DNA of 9,739 bases, taken from NCBI GenBank assembly GCA_937996725.1, contig CALKUR010000059.1:1-9739 (forward strand), given 5' to 3'. Position numbers and translations under genes: made by a program. Source of the DNA: an uncultured Dechloromonas sp. Lineage in GTDB: Bacteria > Pseudomonadota > Gammaproteobacteria > Burkholderiales > Rhodocyclaceae. This document shows, one piece after another, positions 5,937-9,739 of the stretch. The notes beneath the pieces are model-generated. The model had not been told where the DNA came from, made no database searches, and was given only the letters and a program-made list of their open reading frames with translations. Each line of letters starts with the position of its first letter. Positions within the stretch are counted from its first letter, which is position 1.

Positions 5937-7517
5937 TTAGTCCAACGGCGCAAAATTACCAGGTCGTGCTTGCTGTGTCTGGCTGTAGCGCTGCAACGCA
6001 GACTTCAGTTTGCGGTCATGACCGTAGATGTCGGCGTAGAAATAAATGGCACCGCCCCGCTGCTTCACGATGGCGGTACCGTAGGCAATCACCACCATGA
6101 TGGGGGTTTTCAGACGAATCGTGCGCGATTTGCCATTTTCCATGGCTTCGCGAATCCGCTCCTGCGTCCACTCCGGTTCGTCTTTGAGCACAAACTCAGC
6201 CAGTGCAACGGGGCTCTCGACCCGAATGCAACCGTGGCTGAAATCGCGCCGATCGCGCTGGAACAAACCGACCGACGGCGTATGGTGCATGTAAATATTG
6301 TCGTTGTTGGGGAAAATGAACTTGATGTCACCCAACGCATTCTGTGCACCCGGGCGCTGGCGGATGCGCGCCTCACCCCGCTGTACTGCCGCGAGTTGAT
6401 CATCGGTCACAGAGGTCACAACCTCACCCGATCGGGTGACGATCTCAAAGCCTTGGCGATCCAAGTACCCTGGATCACGCCGCAATTTCGGCACGGTTTC
6501 GCCGCGTGCAATCGAAGGCGGCACGTTCCAGTACGGGCTAAATTCGATCATGCGCATCTGCTCGTTAAACATCGGGGTCTGCGTGTTCAACGATTTGCCG
6601 ACGATCACATTCATCTGTAGCGGAATCTGCACTTGGCTACCGTCGATCTCGAGGCCGCGTAATTCAAATTCCGGCAGATTCACTACCAGCATGCGCTTAT
6701 CGACCATCAGTGGCGTCCAGCGCAGGCGTTCCATTGTCAGCACAATCTGTTCGACGCGTGCCGATGGCGGGGTATTGAGTTGTTCAAAGGTGCCCTTGCC
6801 AATCACGCCGTCCGGCGTCAGACCATGACGTTTCTGAAAGAGTTTTACGCCATCCACCAGGGGGCCCTGATAGCGATCGGTTGCCACAAAACCTTCGGAC
6901 AAATCACCTAGCGACACTAGGCGCGCCGCCAGCTTTTGCGTCCCGGCGTAGGCGGCACCTGGCTCAAGCTTGGTCGTCGGCAACGGGGCCAGGGAACCCG
7001 CCCACGCTGAGTCAGATTCCAGTGCGCGATAACGCTTCAGCCAGGGCCGTAACGCCTGGTACAACGGAAACTGCGGGGTTGCAGCCTGCACCGCCAGATC
7101 CAGGTTTCCCGCCGCCAGCGCCTCATCCAGCCTTACCGCCACGTTGAGCGTCTTGGGCGGCACACTGAAATTGGCATAGACCGATTCTGGGTCGACACGA
7201 CCGTAATGCAGATCATGTAAATACCGGCGCATTGATTGCGTCAGCGCCTCGCCCAGTGCCGCTTGTGCAGTTCCCGACAGTGCCGCACCCTCGCGGGCAG
7301 CCTCCACCCGTTTACTCAAACCGGCGGCATCATAGTCGCTCGGATTTAATCCCTCATCGCCCGCCTGCTGGAGAATTTTGGCGGCTGAAAGCGCCACGGG
7401 TGCCGGCCGGCCCTGACGAATCCAGCCACTATCTGCTGCGACTGCCCAGCCAGTCGCCAACAAACAGGCCATCACGACGAACCGGCGGTAGACCAACAAA
7501 AAGATTCCTGAATTCAT
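5937..7517 (-). CDS. ldtD: L,D-transpeptidase, LdtD/YcbB-like
   Basis: A murein L,D-transpeptidase of 526 residues; E. coli LdtD has 615. These periplasmic enzymes form 3-3 cross-links between mDAP residues and are not inhibited by most beta-lactams, carbapenems excepted. Numbering here is from the ATG at 7523, two residues longer. A signal peptide spans about 1-30 (cleavage near AVAA). A helical scaffold domain runs to about 215, a peptidoglycan-binding-like domain covers about 222-251 (DGVKLFQKRHGLTPDGVIG), and the YkuD catalytic domain covers about 275-480. The active site is intact: catalytic C432 in FSHGCIRVESP, and H413 19 residues before it, the spacing seen in E. coli. The usual HDTP here reads HHTP. 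The ATG at 7517 is preferred because AGAGG stands 7 bases before it but only 1 base before 7523. It follows the acyltransferase gene by 37 bases and precedes the mepK-like gene by 9. Confidence 0.93.
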   Translation of the reverse strand: MNSGIFLLVYRRFVVMACLLATGWAVAADSGWIRQGRPAPVALSAAKILQQAGDEGLNPSDYDAAGLSKRVEAAREGAALSGTAQAALGEALTQSMRRYLHDLHYGRVDPESVYANFSVPPKTLNVAVRLDEALAAGNLDLAVQAATPQFPLYQALRPWLKRYRALESDSAWAGSLAPLPTTKLEPGAAYAGTQKLAARLVSLGDLSEGFVATDRYQGPLVDGVKLFQKRHGLTPDGVIGKGTFEQLNTPPSARVEQIVLTMERLRWTPLMVDKRMLVVNLPEFELRGLEIDGSQVQIPLQMNVIVGKSLNTQTPMFNEQMRMIEFSPYWNVPPSIARGETVPKLRRDPGYLDRQGFEIVTRSGEVVTSVTDDQLAAVQRGEARIRQRPGAQNALGDIKFIFPNNDNIYMHHTPSVGLFQRDRRDFSHGCIRVESPVALAEFVLKDEPEWTQERIREAMENGKSRTIRLKTPIMVVIAYGTAIVKQRGGAIYFYADIYGHDRKLKSALQRYSQTQQARPGNFAPLD

Positions 7518-7524
7518 CCGCATG

Positions 7525-7529
7525 CCTCT
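7525..7529 (-). promoter_or_regulatory. Ribosome binding site of the ldtD-like gene
   Basis: AGAGG on the minus strand ends 7 bases before ATG 7517 and only 1 base before ATG 7523. Ordinary spacing selects 7517, shortening the protein by two residues (Met-Arg). Confidence 0.6.
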
Positions 7530-7554
7530 AATCTTTAAACCTTTGGGCTGGCAC

Positions 7555-8637
7555 TCATCGTATACGCCGACTCAACGCCAAACCCTGTCGTTCCACCACG
7601 CGATAAAACACACCCGCTACCAGCATACTCCCCAACCAGGCGACCAGCATCGTACACAGCCCAGCCGTGGGGGACGTCCAGTCGAAGCGATCCTGCACCG
7701 CATTGGCTAGCATACTCACTGGGAAGTGCAGGAGGAACAACGCGTAAGAGGTCGCGCCCAGGTAATGAATGGCATTACCCACGCGGCCCTCCCAAATAGC
7801 CAGCCTTGCCGTCGCACGTCCTACCGGATGACTCGCCAACCAGAGCAAGGCTGCCGTAAACAGAATCACTACCAAGCGGCCATTCAGAGTGACGACCAAC
7901 TGCCAGCACAGAATCCCCATGACAGTCACCAAAGCCCAGCGCACCCAACGCAAGTCGGTCGAATGGCCCATGTTGCGCAAGCCCAACCAACCGATCAGCA
8001 GACCCACGCCATAGGCGTTGAAAAAATAGGGAGCCCAGTTATCCCAATCCTGCCAGGTGCGAATCCACACCAACGATGCCGCAGTCAACAGGCCGATCAG
8101 CAGCGGGGCCCAACCCGGCCAGCGCAACGCCTGCGCCGACCAGAGCAAGGCCACCGTCAACAGAAACAGCTGGAAATCAATCGCCACATACCAGACGCCC
8201 GTGGACAGCGAGTCGTGGCCGAGCACCGCATGCACCAGCAACCAGTGGGTCATATACTGGAATAAATCGGCCTGCGCCGGCAGAATCGGGTCATCGGTCC
8301 AGAAGCGCGCCAGTTCGGCCGCCAGCACGGCCAAGGTGACGGCAACACCAAAAGGCCAGACCAGGCGAACATAACGTTTGGCGACCAAGCTCCAGGGGCG
8401 ATCCAGCAACGCCGGTTTGCCGCACAGTGCCTGCGCCGTCAGAAAGCCCGCAAGCACCAGAAAGACCTGCACAGCCCAACGACCGTAATAGAGAAACCAA
8501 GCGACCACATCCGGTGCCGCCTGCGTGGCAGACGCCGCCATCGGACCATAAGATACGAGATGATGAATCACGATGATTTGCGCCGCCAGCGCCTTTAAAC
8601 CATCGACTAAGAGGGATCGATCCAAGCGTTGTGACAC
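7555..8637 (-). CDS. Acyltransferase-3 family integral membrane protein
   Basis: A 360-residue polytopic inner-membrane protein of the acyltransferase-3 family (OafA/NodX/WecH type), which moves acyl groups, often acetyl or succinyl, onto envelope sugars such as O-antigen, exopolysaccharide or peptidoglycan. About ten hydrophobic helices are visible. Family landmarks are the first-helix motif DGLKALAAQIIVIHH at 12-26 (His25 or His26 is the expected catalytic histidine), the second-helix AVQVFLVLAGFL at 55-66, the basic loop AKRYVRLVWPF at 86-96, and the late SYALFLLHFP at 297-306. No SGNH domain is fused, so it is not an OatA-type two-domain enzyme. Start: GGGAG stands 8 bases before GTG 8637; the frame can be extended to TTG 8652 (365 residues). 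It begins about 31 bases after the tRNA-Pro 3' end and ends 37 bases before the ldtD-like gene. The acceptor is unknown; a role on murein or lipopolysaccharide is only suggested by context. Confidence 0.85.
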   Translation of the reverse strand: MSQRLDRSLLVDGLKALAAQIIVIHHLVSYGPMAASATQAAPDVVAWFLYYGRWAVQVFLVLAGFLTAQALCGKPALLDRPWSLVAKRYVRLVWPFGVAVTLAVLAAELARFWTDDPILPAQADLFQYMTHWLLVHAVLGHDSLSTGVWYVAIDFQLFLLTVALLWSAQALRWPGWAPLLIGLLTAASLVWIRTWQDWDNWAPYFFNAYGVGLLIGWLGLRNMGHSTDLRWVRWALVTVMGILCWQLVVTLNGRLVVILFTAALLWLASHPVGRATARLAIWEGRVGNAIHYLGATSYALFLLHFPVSMLANAVQDRFDWTSPTAGLCTMLVAWLGSMLVAGVFYRVVERQGLALSRRIR

Positions 8638-8645
8638 AGACACAA

Positions 8646-8650
8646 CTCCC
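8646..8650 (-). promoter_or_regulatory. Ribosome binding site of the acyltransferase gene
   Basis: GGGAG on the minus strand lies 8 bases before GTG 8637 and overlaps the last base of the alternative TTG start at 8652. It favours the shorter, GTG-initiated protein. Confidence 0.5.
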
Positions 8651-8668
8651 AAGATCGCCCGCCAAAAA

Positions 8669-8745
8669 TGGTCGGGGTGAGAGGATTCGAACCTCCGGCC
8701 TCTACGTCCCGAACGTAGCGCTCTACCAGGCTAAGCTACACCCCG
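8669..8745 (-). tRNA. tRNA-Pro, anticodon CGG
   Basis: A 77-base tRNA with encoded CCA (minus-strand CCA at 8671-8669). All four arms can be drawn. The acceptor is CGGGGTG with CACCCCG and A73. The D arm contains the AGCCTGG sequence. The anticodon stem is CTACG/CGTAG around loop TTCGGGA, and the T arm is GGAGG-TTCGAAT-CCTCT. The anticodon CGG (8711-8709) reads CCG proline codons. The sequence resembles E. coli proK. The gene has its own upstream promoter-like sequence and no clear terminator before the acyltransferase gene. Confidence 0.97.
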
Positions 8746-8789
8746 ACAAGTTAGGCGATAAACCTCTTACTGCCCTAACAAGAGGGCGA

Positions 8790-8818
8790 ATCATAGCAAA
8801 AAAGCGGCAACTTGAAAA
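8790..8818 (-). promoter_or_regulatory. Putative sigma-70 promoter of tRNA-Pro
   Basis: On the minus strand TTTTCA (8818-8813) and TATGAT (8795-8790) are separated by 17 bases. The -10 is strong and the -35 weak. The GC-rich stretch TCGCCC just after the -10 resembles the discriminator of stringently controlled stable-RNA promoters. The start would fall near 8783, giving a 5' leader of about 38 bases that contains a GCCCT/AGGGC hairpin and would be removed by RNase P. The -35 overlaps the terminator-like hairpin of the neighbouring operon. Confidence 0.55.
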
Positions 8819-8856
8819 GCACCGAACCAATTACTTGGTTTCATCCGTGCTTTTCA
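8813..8856 (-). terminator. Hairpin terminator of the lipoprotein/small-gene operon, overlapping the last stop codon
   Basis: Inverted repeat with an outer stem GAAAAGCAC/GTGCTTTTC (8814-8822 with 8847-8855, plus one T-A pair), an asymmetric internal loop, and an inner stem AACCAA/TTGGTT (8825-8830 with 8835-8840) around a 4-base loop. Read on the minus strand the 3' arm carries TTTT and a T6 run follows about 10 bases later. The TAA of the 53-codon gene spans the loop. The U-rich segment sits inside the stem, as in A-tract/U-tract terminators, so efficiency is uncertain. Confidence 0.6.
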
Positions 8857-8992
8857 GCTCCTTGGCAAATTCCTTATTCTCTTTTTCTGCTTCATAGGCG
8901 TTTTCAGACGCTTTATAAATCTTTGTCACGATTTCGTACACCAGCCAGACAACCACAATGGGCAATACGATCATTGCAATAACTAATGGCAT
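8831..8992 (-). CDS. Small single-pass membrane protein, 53 residues, unknown function
   Basis: A 53-residue protein beginning MPLVIAMIVL at ATG 8992 and ending at TAA 8833-8831. A good ribosome site, AAGGA, lies 6 bases before the ATG. Residues 2-19 form one uninterrupted hydrophobic helix. Residues 20-53 are strongly charged, Lys/Glu/Ala-rich and likely helical (heptad-like KASENAYEAEKENKEFAKE). Lysines just after the helix suggest an N-out, C-in orientation. It starts 22 bases after the 57-codon gene and closes the operon headed by the BamE-like lipoprotein. I do not recognise the family. The ribosome site, the clean membrane-plus-charged-tail design and the terminator at its end argue that it is real despite its size. 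Confidence 0.75.
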   Translation of the reverse strand: MPLVIAMIVLPIVVVWLVYEIVTKIYKASENAYEAEKENKEFAKELKSTDETK

Positions 8993-9014
8993 AGATTTTC
9001 CTTGAACGCCTGTC

Positions 9015-9188
9015 TTAGTCGTCGTGAAGCAACAACTGTTGCTGCCAGAAGTTCATTCCGAGCGTCAGTCCGTTCAACCAGCCGAAATAGCAGAACTTCA
9101 TAAGATCAAGCTCGTAATCTCCCAGCTGACGAACCGAGTCCGGCACCAACACGATGCCGGACTCTGGCGTATATGGATCGTTTGTCAT
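9015..9188 (-). CDS. Small hypothetical protein, 57 residues
   Basis: A 57-residue protein starting MTNDPYTPES at ATG 9188 and ending HDD before TAA 9017-9015. Its ATG shares one base with the stop of the lipoprotein gene (TGATG), a classic coupled arrangement; no independent Shine-Dalgarno sequence is seen. The first 30 residues are polar and acidic. Residues 32-53 are aromatic and moderately hydrophobic (FCYFGWLNGLTLGMNFWQQQ), too polar for a confident membrane helix but plausible as an amphipathic, membrane-associated or protein-binding helix. There is no signal peptide. I do not recognise a family. Confidence rests on the stop/start overlap, the intact frame and the balanced composition. 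Confidence 0.65.
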   Translation of the reverse strand: MTNDPYTPESGIVLVPDSVRQLGDYELDLMKFCYFGWLNGLTLGMNFWQQQLLLHDD

Positions 9189-9739
9189 CAACGAGCGTAC
9201 GTCTCACCCTGAATATACGGCACGCAACGCGCCTCTTCATTGTCGCCCAGCGAGAACAACGGGTCTGGTGTTGTGACGCTGCCGTTGACTTTCATCGTGC
9301 GGTCATCGAAGCTCACTGAAAAAACTTCACGGCCGTCGTTATCGGAACAGTAGCCGTAGTTCCAGTCTATCTGATGCAGCGCGCTGAAATGATCGACCGA
9401 ACGTTCTGGCCCCAGAATCTGATGGACCTGCTTACCATCCATGCCATTCTGGATCTTGGCAAAGTTACGGTTGTTCATCACCTGGTCGACCCCTGTCACA
9501 ACACCTTGATCATTGAAGTACACCATAAAGGTTGTAAAGCTCGCCGGCTGGTCCGAGTAGGCGGCCTGAATGACTTTGCCCTGGCTATTGCGCCAGGTCA
9601 TATCCGGCTTACCCATGGACTGCTCGACCTGTGCCACATTGGAAAAGCCCGGCTTGATGTTTGCTGCCGGCACAATACCCGCACAGCCGGTCACCACAGC
9701 AACACTGGCCACGGCAACGCCCAGGCTAACGGTACGCTT
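9188..9739 (-). CDS. BamE/SmpA-like outer-membrane lipoprotein, 5' end outside window
   Basis: The frame is open to the window edge, and 183 C-terminal residues are visible; the initiator probably lies just beyond 9739. The first visible residues KRTVSLGVAVASVAVVTGC form a lipoprotein signal with the lipobox VTGC, so C19 (first visible residue = 1) should be lipidated. The mature part resembles the SmpA/OmlA fold of BamE: G-(x)n-QVEQSMGKPDMTW at about 31-49. A second similar block with QVHQILGPERS lies at about 104-114, suggesting two tandem copies of the fold. Cysteines 131 and 172 could form a periplasmic disulfide. True BamE is shorter, about 110 residues, and assists the Bam complex. This two-copy form is a paralogous family whose job is not established. 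It heads an operon with two tiny genes, the first overlapping it by one base. Confidence 0.8.
   Translation of the reverse strand, partial: KRTVSLGVAVASVAVVTGCAGIVPAANIKPGFSNVAQVEQSMGKPDMTWRNSQGKVIQAAYSDQPASFTTFMVYFNDQGVVTGVDQVMNNRNFAKIQNGMDGKQVHQILGPERSVDHFSALHQIDWNYGYCSDNDGREVFSVSFDDRTMKVNGSVTTPDPLFSLGDNEEARCVPYIQGETYAR

Noticed and set aside
5970..6620. Plus-strand open frame of 216 codons
   Set aside because: Antisense shadow of the ldtD-like gene, whose opposite-strand frame has intact catalytic motifs; no recognisable domain or ribosome site here.
8669..8745. tRNA-Pro as an integration site for a mobile element
   Set aside because: No integrase, no second copy of the tRNA 3' end and no clear composition shift were seen in the window.
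8631..8897. Plus-strand open frame of 88 codons across the tRNA region
   Set aside because: It is translated from the antisense of tRNA-Pro; the GERIRTSGLYVPNVAL-type peptide is a well-known spurious product of such loci.
9024..9212. Plus-strand open frame of 62 codons
   Set aside because: Antisense to the coupled 57-codon gene, without a ribosome site; the minus-strand reading has the stop/start overlap with the lipoprotein gene.
1..9739. CRISPR array, insertion sequence, phage genes or toxin-antitoxin pair
   Set aside because: No spaced direct repeats, transposase or integrase motifs were found; the tiny gene pair at 8831-9188 does not show toxin or antitoxin features and is coupled to a lipoprotein.

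Overview
The window looks like a chromosomal segment of a mid-GC proteobacterium, most likely a betaproteobacterium. The evidence is a GTP-type PEP carboxykinase, an OprB-family porin, AmpD and LdtD/MepK-type murein enzymes, a Tat signal peptide, a CCA-encoded tRNA-Pro, and a BamE-like lipoprotein of a kind I associate with Betaproteobacteria. Genus cannot be fixed from the sequence alone. I see no insertion sequence, integrase, CRISPR array or phage gene. Coding density is very high and most intergenic gaps are under 80 bases.

Layout. (1) 1-462: the 3' end of a PEP carboxykinase gene and a strong UUCG-capped hairpin. (2) 480-1892 (+): a carbohydrate-selective OprB-type porin starting only 17 bases after that hairpin. 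(3) 1907-3902 (-): a two-gene unit in which a membrane-anchored TAXI-type solute-binding protein overlaps ampD by 14 bases. (4) 3972-5306 (+): a metabolite:H+ symporter of the major facilitator superfamily, divergent from the TAXI gene. (5) 5319-8745 (-): reading leftwards, tRNA-Pro(CGG), an acyltransferase-3 membrane protein, an LdtD/YcbB-like L,D-transpeptidase and a MepK/YcbK-like endopeptidase, all on one strand with gaps of about 31, 37 and 9 bases between the preferred gene ends and with no obvious internal terminator. (6) 8813-9739 (-): a BamE-like lipoprotein (5' end outside the window) followed by two very small genes of 57 and 53 codons that a length-filtered gene finder would miss, closed by a hairpin that overlaps both the last stop codon and the tRNA-Pro promoter.

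How the genes fit together. The main theme is the cell envelope. LdtD makes 3-3 peptidoglycan cross-links, MepK is the family that cleaves such links, and AmpD recycles the released anhydromuropeptides. The porin, the TAXI-type binding protein and the MFS symporter concern uptake or sensing of small solutes. PEP carboxykinase fits a cell that grows on organic acids, but a direct link to the symporter is only inference. The most unusual items are the two tiny genes behind the lipoprotein, the tRNA-Pro/acyltransferase junction, and the TAXI protein, which has two membrane anchors and a cytoplasmic tail but no TRAP permease beside it.
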